From DASQUK01 sp963756425 (GTDB lineage: Bacteria > Actinomycetota > Acidimicrobiia > Acidimicrobiales > VFJN01): a stretch of 64,000 nt of DNA. Under the pieces are notes generated by a model. The model had not been told where the DNA came from, made no database searches, and saw only the letters and a list, made by a program, of their open reading frames with translations. The number at the start of each line of letters is the position of its first letter. Position 1 is the stretch's first letter. Made by a program: the position numbers and the translations under genes. The stretch is from contig CAVWNW010000012.1 in NCBI GenBank assembly GCA_963756425.1, forward strand, positions 1 through 64,000, read 5' to 3'. Shown piece after piece: positions 45,830-53,884 of this stretch.

Positions 45830-47104
45830 TCATGACCGGTCCACGGCCGGGTCCCCTCGAAGGATGATGCGCGGTCCGCGATCCCAGGTGAAGTAGCCCC
45901 ACGCCCAGTTCAGCAGGACCGACGCCCGGTTGCGCACGCCTGCGAGATAGAGGATGTGGAGCCCCAGCCACGCGAGCCAGGCCACCGTTCCGTGGAGGTT
46001 GATGCGACCGGGCAGCTCGGCGACCGCCGCCCGCCGGCCGATCGTCGCCATCGTGCCCTTGTCATAGAACCGGAACGGCTGGGTCGGCTTGCCCTCGGCC
46101 AGGCGGCCGATCTGGCGGGCGACATGGGCCCCCGTCTGTATCGCCACCGGCGCCAGCTGGGGCAACGCCCCTCCGGAACCTCGCCTGGCTTGAGGTGCGG
46201 CGACGTCGCCCACCGCCCACACGCCCTCGTGGACGGGCACCGACAGGTCCGCAGCCACCTCGATCCGCCCGGACTTCGTGGTGGGCAACCCCATCGCCCG
46301 GGCCACCGGATGGGCCCTCACGCCCGCCGCCCAGATCACGGTGCGCGCCGGCAGGACCTCGCCGGACGTGAAGCGCACGTGGTCGGCGGTCACCTCGTCC
46401 ACGGTCTCTTCGAGTCGGACCTCGACCTGGCGCGCCCGCAGCGCGTCCAGCGCCGCCCGCTGCGAGGCCGGGTGGAAGGGCGCGAGCACCCGGTCCTGCG
46501 TCTCGACCAGGACCACCCGCGCCCGACCGACACCGAGGGTCGGGTAGTCACGCTTGAACACCACGGCGAAGAGCTCCGCGAGCGCCCCCGCCATCTCCAC
46601 CCCCGTGGGACCGCCGCCGACCACGACGAAGTTGAGCTCGCCACGGTCGACGAGCGACGGGTCGGCATCCGCCGCCTCGAAGCGCGACAGGACGTGGTTG
46701 CGAACCGCGACGGCGTCCTCGAGCGTGTACAGGGGGACGGCGTGCTCGGCTGCGCCCGGCACGCCGAACCACGTGGCGACGGCACCCACCGCCAGCACCA
46801 GGTGGTCGAACGGCACCGGCTGGTGCTCCTCCAGCAGGACCTCACGCCGCTCCCAGTCGACTCCGGTGACCTCGCCCATCAGCACCCGCAGGTTTCGCTG
46901 CCGGTGGAACAGGCCCCGGATGGGGTGGGCGACGTCGGCGGCGTTCAGGCCGGCGGTGGCCACCTGGTACAGCAGCGGCTGGAAGGTCGTGAAGTTGTTG
47001 CGGTCGATCAGCGTGACCTCGACGGGATGCCGGTCGAGCGCCCGGGCCGCGGCGAGCCCGCCGAACCCGGCGCCCACGATCACGACGTGCGGTCGCACAC
47101 CCAT
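45830..47104 (-). CDS. Type II NADH dehydrogenase (NDH-2) family oxidoreductase
   Basis: A 424-residue flavoprotein. The N-terminal FAD motif is VVIVGAGFGGLAAARAL and the NAD motif is FVVVGGGPTGVEMAGALAEL. FTTFQPLLYQVATAGL is the quinone/FAD contact region seen in NDH-2, and VWAVGDVAA the second FAD motif. The C-terminal amphipathic stretch (VAWLAWLGLHILYLAG) fits a peripheral membrane anchor. It would pass electrons from NADH to quinone without pumping protons. Confidence 0.88.
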   Translation of the reverse strand: MGVRPHVVIVGAGFGGLAAARALDRHPVEVTLIDRNNFTTFQPLLYQVATAGLNAADVAHPIRGLFHRQRNLRVLMGEVTGVDWERREVLLEEHQPVPFDHLVLAVGAVATWFGVPGAAEHAVPLYTLEDAVAVRNHVLSRFEAADADPSLVDRGELNFVVVGGGPTGVEMAGALAELFAVVFKRDYPTLGVGRARVVLVETQDRVLAPFHPASQRAALDALRARQVEVRLEETVDEVTADHVRFTSGEVLPARTVIWAAGVRAHPVARAMGLPTTKSGRIEVAADLSVPVHEGVWAVGDVAAPQARRGSGGALPQLAPVAIQTGAHVARQIGRLAEGKPTQPFRFYDKGTMATIGRRAAVAELPGRINLHGTVAWLAWLGLHILYLAGVRNRASVLLNWAWGYFTWDRGPRIILRGDPAVDRS

Positions 47105-47196
47105 GGGCCACCTCCCGATGGGTTAGTGAATCACTTCGAATCGGCAACGGCTAGGCCCCGGCACCTATTCCTCTAGCGCCGATCGCCCGGCACGGA

Positions 47197-48219
47197 TCAG
47201 GACGCGACCACGTCGAGCCGGAAGGTCCGCCGGTACGCCGCCGGTGACGTGCCGGCCACGCGCCGGAAGTGCGTCCTGAACGAGGTGGCGGTGCCGAACC
47301 CACACTGCTGGGCCACGATCTCGATGGGGAGGTCCGTGGCCTCGAGGAGTCGCTGGGCGTGGAGCACCCGCTGGCGCAGCAGCCACTGCATGGGCGTCGT
47401 CCCGGTCACCGCACGGAATCGGCGGGCAAACGTCCGGGAGCTGAGCAACGCCCGCCGGGCCAGGTCCTCAACCGTCAGGGGCTCGTGGAGGTGGCCGGCG
47501 GCCCAGTCCAGCGTCCGCCCGATCACGTCGTCGTCGGGCGTGGCCGGCACCGGCGCGTCGACGAACTGTGCCTGCCCCCCATCGCGTTGCGGGGGTACGA
47601 CCATGCGGCGCGCCACCTTGTTGGCAACCTCGGCACCGTGGTCCAGCCGCACGATGTGCAGGCACAGGTCGATGCCTGCGGCCGTGCCTGCAGAGGTGAA
47701 GATGCCGTTGCCGGCATCGACGAACAGAACGTTCGGGTCGACGTCGATCTCGGGATAGCAGTGGGCCAGCTCGCCCGCGTACATCCAGTGCGTCGTCGCC
47801 CGCCGACCGTCGAGGAGTCCGGTCTGCGCCAGGAGGAAGGCGCCCGAGCAGACGCTCATCAGCCGCCCGCCCCGGTCGTGGACCGCGCGCAGCACGGCGA
47901 GGAGCCGAGGATCCGCCGAGGCGTCCAGGTCGGGCCAGGTCGGGACGATGACGGTGTCGGCATCGGCGAGGTCATCGAGCGTCCAGGGAGTGCTGATGGA
48001 CCAGTCGCCGTCGGTCACGGGAACCGGGTTGCCCAGCACCGTCACGACCCGGAAGTCGTACCAGGGGTCGGAGTACTCGGATCGGTCGAGCCCGAACACC
48101 TCGTGGGCGACGCCGAGCTCGAAGGCCGCGACGTGGCGACCAACCACCGCAGCGACGAGGTGCGGGCGCTGTGCGCGCCTCTCACGAAACCGGGCGCTGT
48201 GGCGCTGAACAGCTGACAT
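47197..48219 (-). CDS. GlxA-type AraC-family transcriptional regulator
   Basis: The start is taken as ATG 48219, giving 340 residues. Residues about 20-200 are a DJ-1/PfpI-like class I amidotransferase fold (VGRHVAAFELGVAHEVFG, SVCSGAFLLAQTGLLDGRRATTHW is visible in part). The C-terminal AraC domain has DLARRALLSSRTFARRFRAVTG and the second helix-turn-helix ending FGTATSFRTHFRRVAGTSPAAYR. Members such as GlxA, ArgR and GbdR sense small metabolites. It is divergent from the small zinc-ribbon-like gene. Confidence 0.87.
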   Translation of the reverse strand: MSAVQRHSARFRERRAQRPHLVAAVVGRHVAAFELGVAHEVFGLDRSEYSDPWYDFRVVTVLGNPVPVTDGDWSISTPWTLDDLADADTVIVPTWPDLDASADPRLLAVLRAVHDRGGRLMSVCSGAFLLAQTGLLDGRRATTHWMYAGELAHCYPEIDVDPNVLFVDAGNGIFTSAGTAAGIDLCLHIVRLDHGAEVANKVARRMVVPPQRDGGQAQFVDAPVPATPDDDVIGRTLDWAAGHLHEPLTVEDLARRALLSSRTFARRFRAVTGTTPMQWLLRQRVLHAQRLLEATDLPIEIVAQQCGFGTATSFRTHFRRVAGTSPAAYRRTFRLDVVAS

Positions 48220-48300
48220 GCAGATAGTTTGGCAGAAACCTTTCGAACATGTGCGGCGCTGCCACTCGCCAGATCCGCCCCCGGCATGGAGGATGACGAC

Positions 48301-48471
48301 ATGTTCAGCGTGAATTGCCCTCGACACGGCAGCGAGGTGCTGCTCAGCGAGAGCCGGATCGTCGGAATCGACGCCACCAGCGACGGCATGAAGGTCCGCT
48401 GGGTCTGTTGGTGCGGACATGTCGGCTCCCACCATGCCGGCCGCTCCCGCCAGACACTCGAGATCATCTGA
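48301..48471 (+). CDS. Small zinc-ribbon-like protein
   Basis: A 56-residue protein; GGAGG lies eight bases before ATG 48301. It has a Cys-Pro-x-His motif at the start (VNCPRHGSEVLL) and Cys-x-Cys-Gly near the end (VRWVCWCGHVGSHHAG), so four possible metal ligands in a ribbon-like arrangement. The family seems actinobacterial and unknown. It has its own short promoter region opposite the GlxA-type gene. Confidence 0.6.
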   Translation: MFSVNCPRHGSEVLLSESRIVGIDATSDGMKVRWVCWCGHVGSHHAGRSRQTLEII

Positions 48472-48610
48472 CGCCTTGTCGTTAAGTCGTCGTCAAACTT
48501 TCCGCCGACGGTGTTTGTCTACCGAAGGCATGGGGTAGCGTGGGGTAACAGGCCAGCTGGGGGCGGGGTGCCTGTCCGCCCGCCCGCCCCGCCCCCCTGG
48601 CTGTTTCGAA

Positions 48611-48637
48611 CACCGGGCCGCTCGAAGCGGCCCGGTG
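48611..48637 (+). terminator. Perfect hairpin after the small zinc-ribbon gene
   Basis: Arms CACCGGGCCGC and GCGGCCCGGTG with a TCGAA loop, 140 bases after the stop. No T-tract. It separates the small gene from the DtxR-type gene and may end transcription. Confidence 0.5.
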
Positions 48638-48653
48638 GCGCGTCTGGGGCCTC

Positions 48654-48706
48654 GACCTGGGGGCATGGCCCCAGGTCACGTGGGTGTGCCCAGCTGTAGG
48701 CTGGGC
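48654..48706 (+). promoter_or_regulatory. Two inverted repeats ahead of the DtxR-type gene
   Basis: A 9-bp inverted repeat GACCTGGGG / CCCCAGGTC (48654-48662 and 48669-48677) and a 7-bp hairpin GCCCAGC / GCTGGGC (48688-48694 and 48700-48706) lie just before the GTG start. The second would cover the ribosome-binding position. The first is a candidate operator for autoregulation; both are inferences. Confidence 0.4.
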
Positions 48707-48709
48707 GCC

Positions 48710-49408
48710 GTGCCCGAGTACCAGACTCCCGAATTTCACCCCGCTTTCGAGGAGTACTGCGAGGCGATCTGGGAGCTGAAGGAAGACGACGTCGACGTCA
48801 TCCAGGCACGCATCGCCGAGCGACTGCACGTCTCGCGGCCGGCGGTGTCCGAGATGATCAAGCGGATGCAGGCCGAGGGCTTCGTGTCGCTCGACCGCTC
48901 GACGATCAACCTCACCGCCGATGGCCGGCACCTGGCAGAGCGGGTGGTCCGGCGCCATCGCCTGGCCGAGCGCCTGCTCACGGACATCCTCGGCCTGTCG
49001 TGGGCCGACGCCCACATCGAGGCCGGCAAGTGGGAGCACGTCATCTCGGAACCGGTGGAGCGGGCCATAAACCGACTGCTCGACAACCCCACCACCTGTC
49101 CCCACGGCAATCCGATCCCGGGGTCCGAGTACGCCGCACCCGCCGCTGTGGTGCTGTGCGACCTCCCCGTGGGATCGACCTTCACGGTGACGCGCATCCC
49201 TGAGGAGTTGGAGTTCACTCCGGGGCTCCTCGAGTTCCTGGAGGACGCCGCCGTGCAGCCGGGTCACTCGGGCGTAGTCACCGCGGTGTCACCCGACCAG
49301 ACGATGACGGTGGAGATCGACGGCCGCCACGTGGGCATCGGGGCCTTCGCCACCGCCCGGATCCTGGTTACGGCCGACGAACCTGCGCCGGTCTCGGCGA
49401 GCGCCTGA
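48710..49408 (+). CDS. DtxR/IdeR-family metal-dependent repressor
   Basis: Start GTG 48710 (232 residues). A winged helix (FEEYCEAIWELKEDDVDV, RIAERLHVSRPAVSEMIKRM) is followed by a dimerisation/metal-binding domain with ERLLTDILGLSWADAHIEA and CPHGNPIPG, then an SH3-like FeoA domain (GSTFTVTRIPEELEF). The metal ligands Glu, His and Cys are present in the expected places. It probably represses iron or manganese uptake genes when metal is plentiful. The iron ABC genes at 51-53.8 kb are natural targets. Confidence 0.9.
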   Translation: MPEYQTPEFHPAFEEYCEAIWELKEDDVDVIQARIAERLHVSRPAVSEMIKRMQAEGFVSLDRSTINLTADGRHLAERVVRRHRLAERLLTDILGLSWADAHIEAGKWEHVISEPVERAINRLLDNPTTCPHGNPIPGSEYAAPAAVVLCDLPVGSTFTVTRIPEELEFTPGLLEFLEDAAVQPGHSGVVTAVSPDQTMTVEIDGRHVGIGAFATARILVTADEPAPVSASA

Positions 49409-49448
49409 GGCCGAGCCGAGAGGCGAGGCCCGGCCCGAGCGGCCGTGG

Positions 49449-49484
49449 GAGCGGGGAGCTACGCGTCGAAGCCCGAGCGGCCCG
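49449..49484. repeat. Dispersed 36-bp repeat, copy B
   Basis: 33 of 36 bases match copy A at 40096-40131. It covers the last codons of the minus-strand membrane protein, whose C-terminal tail (RSRSFVAGRSGFDA) is encoded by it, as if the repeat had been inserted into the gene end. Confidence 0.6.
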
Positions 49485-50889
49485 CAACAAAGCTGCGAGA
49501 GCGGGAAGCATGTAACGCCAGCACGGCAACCGCGGCCAGCGCCGCGAACCAGGCCACCTGGAGGACCCAGTCGCCCGCGCCCGGGTGCCGATAGTCGGGG
49601 AGCAGCAGGCGCCACGCCCGGTACAGCGGGTTGGCCGTCGACTCGAAGTCGAAGATCAGCGTGCGCCGGCGATCGAGCACCTCGGCCACCAGCCAGCTCC
49701 ACGCCAGCGCGCCGAACACCCCGGCCACGACGACGAATACCTGCGCCGCCCGCGTGCGCCCGGCCCACCAGGCGACCGCGAGCACCAGACAGGGAACCAC
49801 GACCACCACCTGGCGGCCTGGCCACCACCAGCCGTGCATGGTGAGGGCCACCCACGTCGCGGTCGCCCAGCCGGCGACGAGTGGCGCCACCAAGGTCCAC
49901 CACCCGGCCGGCCGCCGCCGGGCCAGCGCGGCCAGGGCCGGGACCGCCAGCAGGTAGGCCGGCATCCACGCCGCGAGCCCGAAGCCGCGGTCCAGCAGCA
50001 GGCCGCCCAGCCGCTGGCTGCGTCCGACGTAATCGGGATCGGTCCCCATCACCGTCAGCTCGCCGCCGGTGAAGTGGTCGCCGCTGGCGTACACGGTCCA
50101 GCCGCCGTAGAGCAGGCGGTGGGCGCCGAGGTAGGCGACGCCGGCCAGGCCGAGCAGGACGACCATCGAGGCGGCGGCCCGGACGCGGCGCTCGCCCACG
50201 AGCGTGGCCAGGCCCACGGCCACCAGGGCGGCCGCCACCGGGGCGTACTTGACCCCGAGCCAGGGCAGTGCGGTCACCGCCAGCCCGAAGCCGACCAGCG
50301 CGGCGCGGCCACGCCCACCGGTGAGCAGCGCGATCGCCGCGGTCACGGCCAGCGCCGCCGGCAGTTCGGGATAGACCTGGGTCGCGTAGGCCGACAGGGG
50401 CGCCGTCACCCCGAAGGCGAGGACCGTGACGGCGCCGACGCCGAGCGGCACGGCGAAGCGCCGGTGGGCGGTCCACACCAGGAGCGCCGCCAGCGCGCCG
50501 CCGATGAGGGCGAGCGTCGCCTTGGCCGCCGCCCAACCGCCCAGGCCCATGGGCACGGCGAGAATGGCCGGCAGCAGCGGGTCGTGCGGACTCACCTGGT
50601 GGCCGTTGTCCAGCATCTCGGTCTGCACAGGCAGGTCGAGCTCGTGGAAGGGCACGAACCTCGCCTCGGCCAGCTCGTCGTCGATGTGCAGGTCGCCGTC
50701 CTCGAACAGGCTCAGGGCGCTCAGCAGGTATTGCGGCTCGTCGGCCGTCGTCAGGGTGCCGTAGGTGGCACGGGCCGGGATGGCGATCATCGCCCACGCG
50801 GCCACGACCACGCCGACGACCGTCGCCGCCCCGGCGGTGCCCCGGATCCAAGGGCGCGCTGCGTCATCCGAGGCAATCGGTTCCGCCAC
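49459..50889 (-). CDS. Polytopic membrane protein, glycosyltransferase-like
   Basis: About 476 residues from a likely GTG at 50889; no ribosome site is clear, and the N terminus lies in a palindromic repeat. There are some ten or more hydrophobic helices. The first is followed by an acidic loop (TTADEPQYLLSALSLFEDGD), as in GT-C-fold membrane glycosyltransferases, where an acidic first loop is catalytic. A large hydrophilic loop lies in the middle. The donor would be a polyprenyl-phosphate sugar. The family assignment is tentative. Confidence 0.55.
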   Translation of the reverse strand: MAEPIASDDAARPWIRGTAGAATVVGVVVAAWAMIAIPARATYGTLTTADEPQYLLSALSLFEDGDLHIDDELAEARFVPFHELDLPVQTEMLDNGHQVSPHDPLLPAILAVPMGLGGWAAAKATLALIGGALAALLVWTAHRRFAVPLGVGAVTVLAFGVTAPLSAYATQVYPELPAALAVTAAIALLTGGRGRAALVGFGLAVTALPWLGVKYAPVAAALVAVGLATLVGERRVRAAASMVVLLGLAGVAYLGAHRLLYGGWTVYASGDHFTGGELTVMGTDPDYVGRSQRLGGLLLDRGFGLAAWMPAYLLAVPALAALARRRPAGWWTLVAPLVAGWATATWVALTMHGWWWPGRQVVVVVPCLVLAVAWWAGRTRAAQVFVVVAGVFGALAWSWLVAEVLDRRRTLIFDFESTANPLYRAWRLLLPDYRHPGAGDWVLQVAWFAALAAVAVLALHASRSRSFVAGRSGFDA

Positions 50890-50964
50890 GGGGAGGTCGA
50901 GGTCATTGGTTCCAGGGTCGGAACCAATGACCTCGGGCTGGGCTTCGCGGAACCGATGGCCTCG
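50869..50964. repeat. Nested 96-bp palindrome
   Basis: The inner arms CGAGGTCATTGGTTCC and GGAACCAATGACCTCG (50898-50913 and 50920-50935) are perfect, 16 bp with a 6-base loop. The outer arms, 18 bp (50869-50886 and 50947-50964), match at 17 of 18. The two 11-base connectors are the same length on both sides, so the whole is a symmetric hairpin or cruciform. It spans the presumed 5' end of the membrane protein gene, downstream of the ABC permease. Confidence 0.75.
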
Positions 50965-50987
50965 GGTTGCGGGACTGCCGGTCCGGC

Positions 50988-52829
50988 TCACGCGAGCCGC
51001 TCCGTGCGCCTGACGACCAGTAGCCAGGTCAGGACCCCCGACAGGGCGACCAGCACCAGGCTGGCCAGGCCGGCCTCGGCGAGGAAGACCGCCTCGGCGT
51101 CCTCCCAGATCCGGGTGGCGAGCGTCTCGAACCCCAAGGGGGACGTCAGCAGCGTGATGGGCAGCTCCTTCATCGTCGACAGCAGCACGAGGCCGGCGCC
51201 GGCGGCGAGCCCGGGCAGCATGAGGGGGAGCTCGACGGTCGTGAACCGGCGGAGCCGTCCGGCGCCGAGCACCCGCGCTGACTCGTCCAGCCGGCGAGGA
51301 ACCGACCCCACCGCCACCTGGGCGGTTCGCAGCGACTGGGCGCCAAGGTGCACCACGTAAGCGAACACCAGCATGGTGAAGCTCTGGTAAAGGCCCCACG
51401 CCTCGGGAAGCTGGCGGCTCCAGAACACCAGCGACAGCGCCACCACCAGGGCCGGCAGGCCGAAGCCGGTCGCGACCAGGCCGTTGGCGAGGTCGGCCGC
51501 CCGGGCCCGGTGGCGGGCCGACAGGTACGCGAGGGGGAGCAGCACGGCGATCGCCACCACCGCGGTGACGAGGCTGATCCCCGCAGTGTTGAGCGCCGGC
51601 TCCACCAGGTCGCCCAACGCCCGGTCGCCGGACGCGAGGCTGCTGGTCTCGCCAGTGAGGCCCCGCCACGCCCACAGCCCCAGCGACGCCAGCGGGCCGC
51701 CGAGCGCCAGCCCCACCCAGGCGAGCACCGCCGCCAGCGCCGGCAGGCGCCAGCGCCCGAGCGGCACCCGCAGCGGCCGGGAGGACGGCACCCCCTCGAG
51801 CGTGCTGTGACGCCGACGCCGGACGAGCGTCCTCTCTCCGGCGACCACCGCCAGTGCAACCACGGCCAGCAGCAGGCTCAACGCAGCCGACTGGTCGCGG
51901 TCGAGCAACCGGTTGGTGTAGATCGCCCGGGTGAGCGTCTCGTAGCGGAGCAGCACCACGACCCCGAAGTCACTCACCGTGTACAGGAACACCAGCAGCG
52001 CCCCGGCACCGATGGCGCCGCTGATCTGCGGCAGCACCACCGTGCGGAACACTGCGCCCGGACGGCGCCCCAGCAGCCGGGCGCTCTCCTCCAACGATGG
52101 CGGCAGGGCCACGAGGCGGGCCGCCACCGGCAGCAGCACGTACGGCGTCGTGAACAGGGTAAGCACCAGCCAGGCACCCCAGAAGCCCTCCGGGCGAGTG
52201 GCCTCGACGCCCACCCACCCCAACGGTGCGTCGAGCAGGCCGCCGGGCGCGACCGCCGCTATGAGTGCCAGCCCGCCGACGAACGAAGGAAACACGAGCG
52301 GCAGCGGGGCAAGTGCGGCCCAGAGGCGGCGCAACGGCAGGTCCGTTCGGGTCGTGAGCCACGCGAGGCCGGTGCCCACGATCGCGGTGGAGAGCGCCGT
52401 GGCCACGGCCAGCACCAGGGTGTTGCGCAACGGCACGAGCGTGGCCTCGGACAGGTACAGGTCGACCAGGTCCTCGTCGCCGGTGACGTTCCGCCAGATC
52501 AGGTAGAGCAGCGGGGCGGCGAATAGCAGCCCGATGACGGCGCACACGGCAACGAGCGACCGCGGGGCCGTTCCCGTGAAAGACCAACGGGCGGGGCTCC
52601 GACCGGCGGGGGGTGTGGGGGGCGGAGGCTCCTGCCGGAGCCCCCCACCGTCGGTCGAACCGGCTTCGCCGGTCGAACGACCGGGGACAACGGCCGCCGA
52701 CAGGCGGCGCCAGAGAGGTGGGGGGAGGTCAGAAGCGGCGAGTCGGTCGGAGACCGACGCCATCACGGGGCGGTGGGCGGGGGTCGGGCCGGAGGGTTTC
52801 CCTCCCCCTTCGAATTCAGGTGAGGCCAC
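50988..52829 (-). CDS. Iron(III) ABC transporter permease, two fused halves
   Basis: A 613-residue protein; GTG 52829 overlaps the binding-protein stop, and ATG 52763 is an alternative. It is a tandem of two BPD_transp_1 domains, each with the EAA loop contacting the ATPase: SLEESARLLGRRPGAVFRTVVLP and RLDESARVLGAGRLRRFTTVELP. About twelve membrane segments. This is the FbpB/SfuB layout. It is coupled to the FbpA-like protein upstream; no ATPase gene is in the window. Confidence 0.88.
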   Translation of the reverse strand: MASPEFEGGGKPSGPTPAHRPVMASVSDRLAASDLPPPLWRRLSAAVVPGRSTGEAGSTDGGGLRQEPPPPTPPAGRSPARWSFTGTAPRSLVAVCAVIGLLFAAPLLYLIWRNVTGDEDLVDLYLSEATLVPLRNTLVLAVATALSTAIVGTGLAWLTTRTDLPLRRLWAALAPLPLVFPSFVGGLALIAAVAPGGLLDAPLGWVGVEATRPEGFWGAWLVLTLFTTPYVLLPVAARLVALPPSLEESARLLGRRPGAVFRTVVLPQISGAIGAGALLVFLYTVSDFGVVVLLRYETLTRAIYTNRLLDRDQSAALSLLLAVVALAVVAGERTLVRRRRHSTLEGVPSSRPLRVPLGRWRLPALAAVLAWVGLALGGPLASLGLWAWRGLTGETSSLASGDRALGDLVEPALNTAGISLVTAVVAIAVLLPLAYLSARHRARAADLANGLVATGFGLPALVVALSLVFWSRQLPEAWGLYQSFTMLVFAYVVHLGAQSLRTAQVAVGSVPRRLDESARVLGAGRLRRFTTVELPLMLPGLAAGAGLVLLSTMKELPITLLTSPLGFETLATRIWEDAEAVFLAEAGLASLVLVALSGVLTWLLVVRRTERLA

Positions 52830-53835
52830 TCTCGTCGATCATCGCGGTGGTGGCCTCCAGGCCGCCACCCAGCTCGTCGAGGTCGACCCGGGTCTTGGCG
52901 ATGTCCTCGAACGGCGGCAGCTCGCGGTTGACCTCGGCGCCGTCGGCCAGCGGGTACTCGAACGTCTCCTGGCTGAAGTACCGCTGCGCATCGGGCGAGA
53001 GCAGGAACTCGATGAGCTCGGTGGCCTCGTCGGGCATGTCGGTCTCGGCGATCTCCGACGCGGCGGTGACGAGCAGCGTCGACCCCAGGTCGCCGTCGGG
53101 GAAGTAGTGGTTCTCGACCGGCAGGTCCGGGTTCTCGGCCTTTGCCCGGAACGCGTAGTAGTGGTTGACCAGGCCCATCGGCACTTCGCCCCGGCCGACG
53201 GCCTCGACGATGGCGGTGTTGTTGTCGAACGTCGGCGGATCGCCGGCCGCCATCCCATCCAGCCACGCCCCCGCCTCCTCGTCGCCGAGCTGGTCGCGCA
53301 GAACCGTCACGAAGTCCTGGAACGACCCATTGGTGGGCGCCAGCGCCACCTGCCCGGCGTACTCGGGTGCCGTGAGATCCAGAACGGAGTCGGGCAGGTC
53401 GGCGTCGTCGACGAGCTCGGGGTTGTAGACCAGCGTGCGCACCCGGCCCGACAGGCCAACCCAGCCGGCATCGGCGGCGGCGTCGCCGTCGGGGACGGTC
53501 GCGATGAGCTGGTCGTCGAGCGGCGCCAGCCGGCCGGCAGCGTCGAGGTACCCGACCGCACCCGGGCTCTGCGAGATGAAGACGTCCGCCGGCGTGCGGT
53601 CGCCCTCCTCGTCGATGAGGAGGGCAAGGTTGGCGGATTCGTCGTAGCGGACGTCGATGCTGATGCCGGACTGTTCCGCGAAGTCCTCGAGCAGCGGACC
53701 GATCAGGTTGGATGTGCGGCCGCTGTAGACGACGAGCCGGTCGTCGCCGCCCGAGCTGCAAGCCGCGAGTGCCGGCCCGCCGGCCACGACCGCCACCGTG
53801 AGCGCCGCCCCAGCCATCGATCTTCTGTATGCCAT
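52816..53835 (-). CDS. Iron ABC transporter substrate-binding lipoprotein (FbpA-like)
   Basis: A 339-residue protein starting at ATG 53835 (a second ATG lies at 53853). The signal peptide ends in the lipobox ALAAC. The mature domain begins LVVYSGRT with a Tyr used for iron in this family, and has the double Tyr of the iron site in VNHYYAFRAKAE. It should bind ferric iron outside the membrane and deliver it to the permease downstream, whose gene overlaps by 14 bp. It is divergent from the glycosyltransferase. Confidence 0.9.
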   Translation of the reverse strand: MAYRRSMAGAALTVAVVAGGPALAACSSGGDDRLVVYSGRTSNLIGPLLEDFAEQSGISIDVRYDESANLALLIDEEGDRTPADVFISQSPGAVGYLDAAGRLAPLDDQLIATVPDGDAAADAGWVGLSGRVRTLVYNPELVDDADLPDSVLDLTAPEYAGQVALAPTNGSFQDFVTVLRDQLGDEEAGAWLDGMAAGDPPTFDNNTAIVEAVGRGEVPMGLVNHYYAFRAKAENPDLPVENHYFPDGDLGSTLLVTAASEIAETDMPDEATELIEFLLSPDAQRYFSQETFEYPLADGAEVNRELPPFEDIAKTRVDLDELGGGLEATTAMIDESGLT

Positions 53836-53884
53836 CAACGTGAGACTAGCCATGCCACCGGTCGAGCGTGAAGAATGCTTAACA

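Noticed and set aside
49585..51360. A 591-codon plus-strand ORF opposite membrane protein and permease
   Set aside because: Shadow of hydrophobic genes in GC-rich DNA; Arg/Gln/Gly-rich with no domain.
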